A stretch of 64,000 bases of DNA from Candidatus Planktophila dulcis. Its GTDB lineage: Bacteria; Actinomycetota; Actinomycetes; Nanopelagicales; Nanopelagicaceae. The notes beneath the pieces are model-generated. The model saw only the letters and a list, made by a program, of their open reading frames with translations. It ran no database searches and was not told where the DNA came from. Position numbers and translations under genes: made by a program. The stretch covers positions 496,001 through 560,000 of the forward strand of contig NZ_CP016777.1 in the NCBI RefSeq assembly GCF_002288225.1, given 5' to 3'. Shown piece by piece: positions 55,522-63,858 of this stretch. The first letter of the stretch is position 1; the number at the start of each line of letters is the position of its first letter.

Positions 55522-56291
55522 GTCTTTCTATCCGCATCATTCCCTGCCTTGACGTCACCGATGGTCGAGTAGTCAAAGGCGTTAACTTCACAGCTCTCGT
55601 TGATGCAGGAGATCCTGTTGAGATGGCAGCTCTCTATGGCAGAGAAGGTGCAGATGAACTCACATTTCTTGATATCTCAGCAAGTGTTGCAGGACGTGAG
55701 ACAACGTTAGATGTTGTTCGAAAGACTGCAGAGCAAGTATTTATTCCTCTCACTGTTGGCGGGGGAATCCGAACAGTTGAAGATGTTGACCGATTGCTGC
55801 GAGCAGGAGCAGATAAAGTCTCTATCAACACCGCGGCCCTTGCCCGCCCAGAACTGATTGCAGAGATTGCAGATCGATTTGGTTCACAAGTATTAGTGCT
55901 CTCTGTTGATGCACGTCGCGCTCGTACTGACTCTGGATTTGAAGTAACAACTCACGGTGGGCGCGAATCTGTAGGTGTTGATGCATTGGCATGGGTTGAA
56001 AAGGCATGTGCACTGGGCGTGGGTGAGATTCTGCTCAACTCTATGGATGCAGATGGAACACGTGCAGGTTATGACATTGGAATGATTACTGCTGTTCGTG
56101 CTGTCTCTAAGGTTCCACTTATTGCTAGTGGTGGGGCTGGAACACTGGAGGATTTCGCATCAGCTCTAGATGCTGGAGCCGATGCGCTCTTGGCCGCGAG
56201 CGTCTTTCACTTTGGAATTCATCGTATTGGTGATGTGAAGAAGTACCTCTCTGGTCACAATTATTCGGTGCGCAATGCGCATACGGTCTAA
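55518..56291 (+). CDS. hisF: Imidazole glycerol phosphate synthase, cyclase subunit
   Basis: (Beta/alpha)8 partner of HisH closing the imidazole ring and releasing AICAR. The 257 residues hold the catalytic aspartates in [14 protein letters not shown] near 7-20 and [14 protein letters not shown] near 173-186, with phosphate-binding glycine blocks VGGGIRT and ASGGAGT. It overlaps priA by 4 bp. Confidence 0.97.
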   Translation: MSLSIRIIPCLDVTDGRVVKGVNFTALVDAGDPVEMAALYGREGADELTFLDISASVAGRETTLDVVRKTAEQVFIPLTVGGGIRTVEDVDRLLRAGADKVSINTAALARPELIAEIADRFGSQVLVLSVDARRARTDSGFEVTTHGGRESVGVDALAWVEKACALGVGEILLNSMDADGTRAGYDIGMITAVRAVSKVPLIASGGAGTLEDFASALDAGADALLAASVFHFGIHRIGDVKKYLSGHNYSVRNAHTV

Positions 56292-56305
56292 GGCAGAATA
56301 AGCAC

Positions 56306-56650
56306 ATGAGCGACGCCCTTAGCCCAGAGATATCTGCGCTTCTTAAAGATCCGACAGCTCTGATTCCGGCTATCGCCCAGGATGTTCACTCAGGTGAAGT
56401 CTTGATGCTTGCCTATGTGAACTCGCAGTCAATGGCTGCAACTCTTGCTACAGGACGAGCCACATATTGGTCGCGCTCTCGCAATGAACTTTGGGAGAAG
56501 GGTGCAACATCGGGCAACACTCAGTTAGTGCACTCAATCTCACTCGACTGTGATGGCGATGCACTTTTGTTTAAAGTTGAACAGACTGGCGCTGCCTGTC
56601 ACACAGGCGATCACTCCTGTTTTCATAGAAATATTGAGATGACGCGATGA
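56306..56650 (+). CDS. hisI: Phosphoribosyl-AMP cyclohydrolase
   Basis: Opens the adenine ring of PR-AMP, the third histidine step. The 114 residues are the cyclohydrolase alone, without fused HisE. Metal ligands are in [13 protein letters not shown] and [14 protein letters not shown]; the [13 protein letters not shown] block is typical. It starts 14 bp after hisF and overlaps trpE by 4 bp, linking the his and trp genes in one transcription unit. Confidence 0.96.
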   Translation: MSDALSPEISALLKDPTALIPAIAQDVHSGEVLMLAYVNSQSMAATLATGRATYWSRSRNELWEKGATSGNTQLVHSISLDCDGDALLFKVEQTGAACHTGDHSCFHRNIEMTR

Positions 56651-58131
56651 AGCTTGAAGAATTTCGCGAGTATGCCAAGAGCAACAACGTTATCCCTGTC
56701 TATCGCAAACTTTTGGGTGATGGCGAAACCCCACTAAATATCTATAAGAAGTTAGCAAAGAACCTACCTGGCACATTCCTGCTTGAATCCGCTGAGCATG
56801 GGGGAGTCTGGTCGCGTTATTCATTTATTGGTGCACATAGCCAAACAACGCTGACTGAGAAAGATGGCGTTGCTGTGTGGCTTGGTAAACCTCCTGCTGG
56901 TGTTCCTCAAGGAATGAATCCGCTTGAGGCGCTGCGTAAGACTGTCGCACATTTGAAGTCTCCGAAGATTGAAGGTCTTCCTACTCTGACAGGTGGGCTC
57001 GTTGGCTATATGGGTTATGACTCTGTGCGCAGATTAGAAAAGATTTCAAACCTCGCCACAAAAGATATTGATCTACCTGAAATAGCTTTCATATTGACAA
57101 GTGATTTAGCAGTGATGGATCACAGCGAGGGAACTATCACCTTGATTGCCAACGCCATCAACTGGGATGGCTCAGATGAGCGCATCGATGAGTCCTATGC
57201 AGATGCAGTCTCTCGCCTTGATCGCATGCAGGCTGAGCTTCTCGTTCCATTAGCTGGAGATGTATCGCAGATCCCAGCAAAGAAATCTCCACAATTTGAT
57301 CGCAATATGACTGAGGAAGAATTCAAGTCAAAGATTGAGATTGCGAAGGAAGAGATACGAGCGGGTGAGGCTTTCCAGATTGTGCTTTCGCAACGTTTTT
57401 CTATGCCATGTTCTGCAGATGCCCTCGATGTCTATCGCATGCTGCGACTGAATAATCCAAGTCCATATATGTATCTCTTCAGATTTGAAGATGGAATCGA
57501 AGTTGTGGGCTCAAGCCCTGAGGCTCTTGTGAAGGTAACGGGCACTGATGTGATGGTGCATCCGATTGCCGGTACCCGCCGTCGTTCAGCATCTATCGAA
57601 GAAGATATTCGACTAGGTGAAGAACTCCTTGCCGATCCGAAAGAGCGTGCAGAGCATTTGATGTTGGTAGATCTTGGTCGCAATGATTTAGGTCGCGTAT
57701 GTGCACCGGGCAGCGTTGAAGTCATCGACTTTATGCACATTGAGCGCTACTCCCACGTGATGCATATTGTCTCAACCGTTATTGGAAAGCTTGGAAAGAA
57801 CTCAACTCCGATTGATGCCCTCTTCTCAGTCTTTCCAGCAGGAACACTTTCCGGTGCTCCAAAACCACGTGCGATGGAAATTATCGAAACTCTGGAACCG
57901 ACAAGGCGTGGTCTCTATGGTGGCGCAATCGGATACTTCGACTTCACAGGAAATATTGATACCTGCATCGCAATTCGCACAGCACTTCTGCATAAAGGCA
58001 TCGCCCATGTTCAAGCCGGCGCTGGTGTCGTTGCTGATTCTGATCCAACATCTGAAAATGATGAGACTCTCAATAAGGCAGCTGCAGTACTTGGTGCTAT
58101 CACTGCCGCAAATGAATTGAAGCGGCGCTAG
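56647..58131 (+). CDS. trpE: Anthranilate synthase component I
   Basis: Chorismate-using subunit of 494 residues making anthranilate with ammonia from TrpG, which is not in the window. The N-terminal [16 protein letters not shown] near 44-59 includes the tryptophan feedback site (LLES). The catalytic half has [23 protein letters not shown] and [14 protein letters not shown]-type blocks, closing with [14 protein letters not shown]. It overlaps hisI by 4 bp and is followed by a small membrane-protein gene. Confidence 0.96.
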   Translation: MKLEEFREYAKSNNVIPVYRKLLGDGETPLNIYKKLAKNLPGTFLLESAEHGGVWSRYSFIGAHSQTTLTEKDGVAVWLGKPPAGVPQGMNPLEALRKTVAHLKSPKIEGLPTLTGGLVGYMGYDSVRRLEKISNLATKDIDLPEIAFILTSDLAVMDHSEGTITLIANAINWDGSDERIDESYADAVSRLDRMQAELLVPLAGDVSQIPAKKSPQFDRNMTEEEFKSKIEIAKEEIRAGEAFQIVLSQRFSMPCSADALDVYRMLRLNNPSPYMYLFRFEDGIEVVGSSPEALVKVTGTDVMVHPIAGTRRRSASIEEDIRLGEELLADPKERAEHLMLVDLGRNDLGRVCAPGSVEVIDFMHIERYSHVMHIVSTVIGKLGKNSTPIDALFSVFPAGTLSGAPKPRAMEIIETLEPTRRGLYGGAIGYFDFTGNIDTCIAIRTALLHKGIAHVQAGAGVVADSDPTSENDETLNKAAAVLGAITAANELKRR

Positions 58132-58133
58132 TA

Positions 58134-58289
58134 ATGAAGGTCGGCATTTCACTCATCATCGTTGCTGTCTTAGCAATTGCCATCAGTCGTCGAATCCGCC
58201 TCTCGCCTCGCTATGACAGAGCGCCACGTAAATTAACTCAATGGAATTCCATGGATAAGGGAATCGATCCGACAGAAGATCAGTCATGA
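58134..58289 (+). CDS. Small membrane protein in the trp cluster
   Basis: A 51-residue reading frame between trpE and trpC. It starts 2 bp after the trpE stop and overlaps trpC by 4 bp (ATGA), so it is very likely translated. One hydrophobic span (about 4-18) is followed by a basic stretch RRIRLSPRYDRAPRK and an acidic tail. Larger Trp-associated membrane proteins, or small HGxxPAAW proteins, occupy this slot in other Actinobacteria; no clear sequence match could be made by eye. Function unknown. Confidence 0.75.
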   Translation: MKVGISLIIVAVLAIAISRRIRLSPRYDRAPRKLTQWNSMDKGIDPTEDQS

Positions 58290-59059
58290 GCGTTTTAGAT
58301 TCCATCATCGAAGGTGTTCGCGAAGATTTAGCAGCTAGGCGACTGCCCTTGGTGCAGATTCACAAACGTATGGAGCAGACAGCTCCAGCACTTGATGCAC
58401 ATGAATTCTTGTCGCGAGATGAGATGAATGTGATTGCAGAAGTTAAGCGCTCCTCACCAAGCAAAGGCGTACTTGCTTCCATCACAGATCCAGCAGCTTT
58501 GGCCGAGCAATATCAAGAGGCAGGAGCTGCTGCGGTCAGTGTATTAACTGAGCGTCGTCGCTTCGGTGGTTCTCTTGAAGATCTTGATGCGGTGCGCAAG
58601 AGAGTTTCTATTCCAGTTCTTCGCAAAGATTTTATGGTGGATGAATATCAATTCTTAGAAGCTCGCGCACATGGCGCAGATATAGTTTTGCTTATTGTTG
58701 CAGCACTTTCAAAGAGTCAGCTGAGAGATTTCTACGATCTTGCAACTGAACTTGGGATGGCATCCCTTATCGAAGTCCACACAGCGCAAGAACTTGAAGG
58801 TGCAATGGATATTGAACCGCGCATCATTGGAGTTAACTCTCGAAACCTAAAAACTCTCGATGTTGATAGCGCAGCTTTTGCAGACCTCATTCCTCGCATT
58901 CCATCGGATGTGATTCGGGTCGCTGAGTCAGGAATTGCCACTCGCTCAGATGTGGAATTCGCTCAGAAGGCTGGAGCCACAGCAATCTTGGTCGGAGAAT
59001 CTCTTGTGAAATCTGGTGACCCTATTTCTGCCATGCAGGAACTCATAGGTCGCAGGTAG
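58286..59059 (+). CDS. trpC: Indole-3-glycerol phosphate synthase
   Basis: (Beta/alpha)8 enzyme of 257 residues closing the indole ring. Substrate lysines and glutamate are in VIAEVKRSSPSKG near 48-60, PVLRKDFMVDEYQ near 110-122 and IGVNSRNLKTLDVD near 176-189, with the phosphate site AESGIATRSD. It is not fused to TrpF. The stop codon TAG opens the predicted trpB -10 box. Confidence 0.97.
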   Translation: MSVLDSIIEGVREDLAARRLPLVQIHKRMEQTAPALDAHEFLSRDEMNVIAEVKRSSPSKGVLASITDPAALAEQYQEAGAAAVSVLTERRRFGGSLEDLDAVRKRVSIPVLRKDFMVDEYQFLEARAHGADIVLLIVAALSKSQLRDFYDLATELGMASLIEVHTAQELEGAMDIEPRIIGVNSRNLKTLDVDSAAFADLIPRIPSDVIRVAESGIATRSDVEFAQKAGATAILVGESLVKSGDPISAMQELIGRR

Positions 59060-59062
59060 TCT
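59057..59062 (+). promoter_or_regulatory. Internal -10 box of trpB, fused to the trpC stop
   Basis: TAGTCT begins with the trpC stop codon and is followed by 6 nt and ATG 59069. It may give a separate leaderless trpBA-mauE-dsbA-lgt transcript. Confidence 0.45.
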
Positions 59063-59068
59063 TTCACC

Positions 59069-60262
59069 ATGACTACTGTCGATGATCTCGCAGGGCACTT
59101 TGGCCCCTATGGAGGTCGCTTCGTTCCTGAAGCGTTGATTGGCGCGCTCGAAGAGCTTGATGCGATTCGCATTAAGGCGCTGACAGATCCAACGTTCATT
59201 GCAGAGTTAGCTGAACTTCATCGCACTTATACCGGTCGTCCAAGCATCATCACTGAGGCAAAGCGATTTGCCGAACATGCAGGCGGAGCGCGCATACTTC
59301 TCAAGCGTGAAGATCTCAACCACACAGGCAGTCATAAGATTAATAATGTTTTAGGTCAGGCGCTTCTGACCAAGCGAATGGGTAAGAAGCGCATCATCGC
59401 CGAAACTGGTGCAGGTCAGCATGGCGTTGCCTCTGCAACGGCTGCAGCGCTGATGGGTCTTGAGTGTGTTGTCTATATGGGCGAGGAAGATACAAAGCGC
59501 CAATCACTCAACGTTGCTCGTATGAAGTTATTGGGCGCAGAAGTTGTTCCCGTGACGTCAGGCTCTCGCACACTCAAAGATGCAATTAATGAAGCGATGC
59601 GTGACTGGGTAACCAATGTGGAGACAACACATTACCTACTTGGCACTGTTGCAGGACCTCATCCATTCCCATCCATGGTCCGTGATTTCCATAAAATTAT
59701 TGGTGAAGAATCTCGCGAACAAGTGTTGGCTCTGACGGGTCGACTTCCTGATGCTGTGCTTGCCTGCGTTGGTGGTGGCTCAAATGCAATTGGAATTTTC
59801 CATCGATTTATCTCAGATCCATCTGTGCGATTGATTGGACTTGAAGCAGCAGGAGATGGCGTTGAAACCGGTCGCCATGCTGCCTCTATTTCAGGTGGAT
59901 CACCAGGAGTGCTTCATGGAAATCGCACCTATGTTCTTCAAGATGCCAATGGTCAGACAATCGAGTCGCACTCAATCTCAGCAGGACTTGATTACCCAGG
60001 TGTTGGACCTGAGCATGCATATCTGCACGACATCGGACGCGCTGAATATCGTGGAATCACTGATGCTCAAGCGATGCATGCATTTGCTCTACTTTCAAAA
60101 ACTGAAGGAATTATCCCTGCGATTGAAACAGCTCATGCATTGGCAGGAGCTATGCAAGTGGGAAATGAATTAGGTAAAGATGCCATTATCCTCATCAACC
60201 TTTCAGGTCGTGGAGATAAAGATGTGCAGACTGCAGCGCAGTACTTTGGAATTCCCCTCTAA
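59069..60262 (+). CDS. trpB: Tryptophan synthase beta subunit
   Basis: PLP enzyme of 397 residues joining indole and serine. The PLP lysine is in [10 protein letters not shown] near 85-94, with the GAGQHGVA loop near 113-120, the phosphate-binding [10 protein letters not shown] near 233-242 and the aspartate in [11 protein letters not shown]. It is the TrpB1 type that pairs with TrpA, whose gene starts on the next base after its stop. Confidence 0.97.
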   Translation: MTTVDDLAGHFGPYGGRFVPEALIGALEELDAIRIKALTDPTFIAELAELHRTYTGRPSIITEAKRFAEHAGGARILLKREDLNHTGSHKINNVLGQALLTKRMGKKRIIAETGAGQHGVASATAAALMGLECVVYMGEEDTKRQSLNVARMKLLGAEVVPVTSGSRTLKDAINEAMRDWVTNVETTHYLLGTVAGPHPFPSMVRDFHKIIGEESREQVLALTGRLPDAVLACVGGGSNAIGIFHRFISDPSVRLIGLEAAGDGVETGRHAASISGGSPGVLHGNRTYVLQDANGQTIESHSISAGLDYPGVGPEHAYLHDIGRAEYRGITDAQAMHAFALLSKTEGIIPAIETAHALAGAMQVGNELGKDAIILINLSGRGDKDVQTAAQYFGIPL

Positions 60263-61066
60263 ATGACAACTCCGCTGGATGATCTCTTTGTAAAGACTCG
60301 TGCTGAAAATCGCGCGGCGCTGATTGCCTATATCCCAGCAGGATTTCCCAGTATTGAAGGTTGCAAGAAAGTTATTCAAGCATTTGTCGATGGCGGCGTT
60401 GATGCGATTGAAATCGGTTTTCCTTATAGCGATCCTGTGATGGATGGACCGACAATTCAAGCGGCTGCAGATCAATCATTGGCACAGGGAACTGGGGCGA
60501 AGGAAGTTTTTGAAGCGCTCAAAGTAGCTACCGATGCTGGCGTTGCAGCCGTTGTGATGACGTATTGGAACCCCATTGAAAAGTATGGAGTCGAGAAATT
60601 CGCACAATCGATTTCAGATAATGGGGGATCAGGGGTCATTACTCCGGATCTGACCATTGAAGAATCTGCATCGTGGAAAGAGGCAGTGGAGAAGATAGGA
60701 ATCAATCCCATCTATGTTGTTGCACCGAGTACTACCGATTCCAGACTTCCGCAGGTAACTTCGCGATGTAGTGGATTTGTCTATGCCGCAAGTTTGATGG
60801 GTGTTACAGGCACTCGTACCTCAGTCTCATCCGGTGCCCCAGATCTTGTTGCACGCATTCGCACAACAACGAAACTACCCATTGCTGTGGGCCTTGGCGT
60901 ATCAACGCGGGAACAAGCAAAAGGTGTTGCCGGCTATGCCGATGGCGTTATTGTGGGCTCTGCATTTATCAAAGCCATACTGGATGCTCCGGATGAAGCA
61001 ACAGGCTTAACAGCTGTTAAAGAACTCGCATCTCAATTAGCGCTAGGAGTACGTGAAGGACGATGA
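60263..61066 (+). CDS. trpA: Tryptophan synthase alpha subunit
   Basis: (Beta/alpha)8 lyase of 267 residues cleaving indole glycerol phosphate and channelling indole to TrpB. Catalytic Glu is in AIEIGFPYSDPVMDGPTIQ near 50-68 and the TPDLTIEESASW block follows; the phosphate site is in VGLGVSTREQ. It abuts trpB and overlaps the MauE-like gene by 4 bp. Confidence 0.97.
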   Translation: MTTPLDDLFVKTRAENRAALIAYIPAGFPSIEGCKKVIQAFVDGGVDAIEIGFPYSDPVMDGPTIQAAADQSLAQGTGAKEVFEALKVATDAGVAAVVMTYWNPIEKYGVEKFAQSISDNGGSGVITPDLTIEESASWKEAVEKIGINPIYVVAPSTTDSRLPQVTSRCSGFVYAASLMGVTGTRTSVSSGAPDLVARIRTTTKLPIAVGLGVSTREQAKGVAGYADGVIVGSAFIKAILDAPDEATGLTAVKELASQLALGVREGR

Positions 61067-61551
61067 GAAAATATTTACCGTGGGTTGGCCTTGTGGCTCG
61101 TCTTATTCTTGGCGGAACTCTCATTGTTGCTGGATACCTAAAGTTTGATGAGCTAGATAAATCTCAAATGGCAGTTCGTGCCTATGAGCTTCTCCCGATA
61201 CCGCTAGCAAATTTCATGGGTATCTTCCTTCCATTCTTTGAATTAGCAATTGGAATCCTGCTTGTCTTAGGTGCATCTACCCGCATCGCTGCATTGTTAA
61301 GTGGATTACTTATGTTCGCCTTCATAATCGGAATTTCACAGGCGTGGGCGCGTGGGCTCTCAATCGATTGTGGCTGCTTCGGTGGCGGGGGACAGGTTGC
61401 CCCTGGTGAGGCAGATTACGTAACTCCGCTTCTGCGCGACACAGGTCTGACATTGCTAGCGATATATCTAACTCTCTTCCCGCATACTAAAATTGGGCTC
61501 GATAAGAAACCGAAAACTGCAACCGAACTAGGAGAAGGCAATAATGGCTAA
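61063..61551 (+). CDS. MauE/DoxX-like redox membrane protein
   Basis: Four-span membrane protein of 162 residues with a CGCFGGGG motif in a loop near 106-113, typical of MauE-type proteins that handle disulfide exchange for periplasmic partners. The neighbour on the 3' side is a DsbA-like thiol oxidoreductase, and the two overlap by 8 bp, so they probably work as a pair: the membrane protein may reoxidise or reduce the soluble one. Substrates are unknown. Confidence 0.85.
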   Translation: MRKYLPWVGLVARLILGGTLIVAGYLKFDELDKSQMAVRAYELLPIPLANFMGIFLPFFELAIGILLVLGASTRIAALLSGLLMFAFIIGISQAWARGLSIDCGCFGGGGQVAPGEADYVTPLLRDTGLTLLAIYLTLFPHTKIGLDKKPKTATELGEGNNG

Positions 61552-62215
61552 TCAGAAACCAGGGAAAGATAACTTCACACGCAATATCGTCATTGCGGTG
61601 GTTGTAGGTGTTCTTCTCATCATGTTGGTACCAACCCTTCTCTCTAAGCAGACAGATACCTCTGCAAAGGTTCCGGCAAGTGTCTCTGCAGATCGCGGAT
61701 ATGGAATCGTCTTCAATGAAGAGCTCACAGGTGTTCCAGTGATTGAAATTTACGAAGATTTCCAATGCCCAGTGTGCGCGCAGTTTGAACAACTCCAGGG
61801 CGATTACATTGAATCTTTGATTACCGCCAAGAAGGCGACAGTTGTCTATCACACGCTCTCATTCTTAGGACCTGAGTCAGTTAACGCTGCAAATGCAGCA
61901 GCATGTTCTGCTGATGAAGGAAAGTTCCTTGGTTATCACCGCGCTCTCTATGCCAATCAGCCTGCAGAAAATACAGGTGTGTGGTCTAACGATGTCTTAG
62001 GAATTCTCGGTCAGGTAGCTGGCATTACCTCTAAGTCCTTTACTTCATGTGTTAATAACATGGATTACCAGGGCTGGGTCTCTAATGCAGCAGCTGCAGG
62101 TGCTAAGGCAAATGTGAACTCAACTCCTACAGTCTTCATCAATGGCAAAGAGATCAATCGCCAGAATGAATACTTCAACGCCGATAAGTTCAAAGCAGCT
62201 GTAGAGCGCGGATAA
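61544..62215 (+). CDS. Membrane-anchored DsbA-family thiol oxidoreductase
   Basis: Protein of 223 residues with a single N-terminal anchor (about 15-33) and an extracytoplasmic thioredoxin-fold domain. The active site is CPVC in IYEDFQCPVCAQFEQ near 69-83, and the cis-proline region is STPTVFINGKEI near 187-198. DsbA-like proteins introduce or shuffle disulfides in exported proteins. It overlaps the MauE-like gene by 8 bp and is followed 2 bp later by lgt. Confidence 0.9.
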   Translation: MANQKPGKDNFTRNIVIAVVVGVLLIMLVPTLLSKQTDTSAKVPASVSADRGYGIVFNEELTGVPVIEIYEDFQCPVCAQFEQLQGDYIESLITAKKATVVYHTLSFLGPESVNAANAAACSADEGKFLGYHRALYANQPAENTGVWSNDVLGILGQVAGITSKSFTSCVNNMDYQGWVSNAAAAGAKANVNSTPTVFINGKEINRQNEYFNADKFKAAVERG

Positions 62216-62217
62216 GG

Positions 62218-63024
62218 ATGCTTCTTTCAATTCCAACTCCGACAACCTCGGCAGTTGAAATTGGACCGCTGACTATCCATTTCTATGCGCTCTGCATTAT
62301 TGCTGGAGTTGCTTTAGCGATCTGGTTAGGCAATCGTCGATTCACCCGTGCACACGATGGAGTCGATGGTGTGGTTGCAGATGTTGCAATAGTTGCAGTT
62401 CCTGCTGGAGTTATCGGTGGGCGCATCTATCACGTGCTCACATCACCGGAACAGTATTTCGGTAGTGGTGCAGATGTTGTCGATATCTTCAAGATTTGGA
62501 AGGGCGGCTTAGGTATTTGGGGCGCAATAGCCTTAGGTACCTTCGGGGCATACATTTCTTATAAGAGGATTGGCGCCAGTAGATCACTTCCGCATTTTTC
62601 TCACTTTGCCGGTGCACTTGCTCCAGGGCTTGCACTTGCTCAAGCGATTGGGCGTTGGGGAAATTGGTTTAATGGCGAACTCTTCGGAAAGCCACTTGAT
62701 GCTCCATGGGCGCTCTCCATTCCAGTTCGGTTAAGACCCGTCGGTTTTGAAGAGTTTGAAACATTCCATCCCACATTTCTCTATGAATCATTGTGGTGCA
62801 TCGTTATTGCGCTGACCTTGATTTATATGACGCCAAAGTTATCCGGGGGAGCGATTTTCTCTCTCTATGTTGCAGGCTATAGCGCTGGACGATTCTTTAT
62901 TGAGGGATTGCGCATCGACCAAGCCCATATATTTGCTGGTCTGCGTCTAAATCAATATGTCTCACTCATACTTGTTGCAGCTGGTGTGCTCGCCTTAAGT
63001 CGATATTCTCGCTCAAAGCGGTAG
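62218..63024 (+). CDS. lgt: Prolipoprotein diacylglyceryl transferase
   Basis: Transfers diacylglycerol from phosphatidylglycerol to the lipobox cysteine, the first lipoprotein step. About seven spans in 268 residues; GGRIYHVLTS near 65-74 and the Lgt signature GRWGNWFNGELFG near 144-156 are present, with the conserved arginine in GYSAGRFFIEGLR. Its stop TAG opens the predicted -10 box of the VIT gene. Confidence 0.97.
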   Translation: MLLSIPTPTTSAVEIGPLTIHFYALCIIAGVALAIWLGNRRFTRAHDGVDGVVADVAIVAVPAGVIGGRIYHVLTSPEQYFGSGADVVDIFKIWKGGLGIWGAIALGTFGAYISYKRIGASRSLPHFSHFAGALAPGLALAQAIGRWGNWFNGELFGKPLDAPWALSIPVRLRPVGFEEFETFHPTFLYESLWCIVIALTLIYMTPKLSGGAIFSLYVAGYSAGRFFIEGLRIDQAHIFAGLRLNQYVSLILVAAGVLALSRYSRSKR

Positions 63025-63027
63025 GCT
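63022..63027 (+). promoter_or_regulatory. -10 box of the VIT gene, fused to the lgt stop
   Basis: TAGGCT begins with the lgt stop codon and is followed by 6 nt and ATG 63034. TATAAAT a few bases later is an alternative but would place the start site inside the coding region. Confidence 0.45.
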
Positions 63028-63033
63028 ATAAAT

Positions 63034-63747
63034 ATGGCTCTGGAAGATGTCTATCGTCGCAATCTGCATCACCGCACTCATCGTGCTGGTTGGCTGCGCG
63101 CTGCAGTCCTTGGTGCAAACGATGGCCTCGTCTCAACAGCAAGCTTGATGATTGGTGTTGCAGCTGCAAAGTCAGGCGATCATGGATTCTTGATTACAGC
63201 AGGTGCCGCAGGAATTGCAGCTGGTGCGATGTCGATGGCAGTCGGTGAATATGTTTCAGTGCGTTCACAAAATGATATTGAAGAATCTGATCGACTCCTT
63301 GAGATGGAACACCTTGCAATCGATCCCGATGGTGAACTGGAAGAGCTCATTGAGATTTACATCAACCGTGGATTAACCCGAGAGTTAGCGACGCAGGTTG
63401 CTGCCACAATGCATGCTAAGGATCCACTTGAAGCTCATCTGCGTGATGAGCTTGGTCAGCACCCGCATACCAAGGCGCGTCCTGTGCAAGCAGCGATTGC
63501 ATCTGCCTGTGCCTTCACAGCAGGTGGCCTCATTCCTTTCGTTGGAGCATTTGCTGCTACAGATGGGAAAGCGGCCTGGACAATCGTTGCCTTTACCGTG
63601 ATTGGGTTGGTTTTCACAGGAATGATTAGCGCCAAAACTGCAGGCTCAAAGCTCCTAATCCCAACCTTGCGCGTGATCGCAGGCGGCTGCCTCGGAATGG
63701 CAATCACCGCTGGAATTGGTCAGCTCTTGCATGTGAGTGGCATCTAA
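63034..63747 (+). CDS. VIT1/CCC1-family iron/manganese transporter
   Basis: Membrane protein of 237 residues with five likely spans. HRAGWLRAAVLGANDGLVSTASLMIG is the signature first span, GAMSMAVGEYVSVRSQNDIEE the second, and a cytosolic acidic region with EEL and glutamate-rich helices (about 85-130) resembles the metal-binding domain of plant VIT1. It likely exports Fe(II) or Mn(II) from the cytoplasm. It stands between lgt and gltB with a leaderless promoter signature. Confidence 0.92.
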   Translation: MALEDVYRRNLHHRTHRAGWLRAAVLGANDGLVSTASLMIGVAAAKSGDHGFLITAGAAGIAAGAMSMAVGEYVSVRSQNDIEESDRLLEMEHLAIDPDGELEELIEIYINRGLTRELATQVAATMHAKDPLEAHLRDELGQHPHTKARPVQAAIASACAFTAGGLIPFVGAFAATDGKAAWTIVAFTVIGLVFTGMISAKTAGSKLLIPTLRVIAGGCLGMAITAGIGQLLHVSGI

Positions 63748-63756
63748 AGCACCCCC

Positions 63757-63784
63757 TTGCTACCCTTTCCACACTGACTAATCG
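63757..63784 (+). promoter_or_regulatory. Candidate gltB promoter
   Basis: TTGCTA (63757-63762), 16 bp, then TAATCG (63779-63784), the latter preceded by TGAC. Transcription would start near 63791 and give a leader of about 68 nt. The -10 is imperfect. Confidence 0.4.
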
Positions 63785-63808
63785 TTTCACCAGCTACACC
63801 GGGCCAAG

Positions 63809-63853
63809 GTTGTCCCCTTAATTGCAAAATCAAGAATTAAGAAAAAGGACAAC
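63809..63853 (+). promoter_or_regulatory. Hairpin over the gltB ribosome binding site
   Basis: GTTGTCC (63809-63815) pairs with GGACAAC (63847-63853), and inside CTTAATT (63817-63823) pairs with AATTAAG (63835-63841) around an 11-nt loop. The AAGGA ribosome site lies in the 3' arm, 5' of the gltB ATG at 63859, so folding could restrict translation. Confidence 0.55.
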
Positions 63854-63858
63854 GGGTA

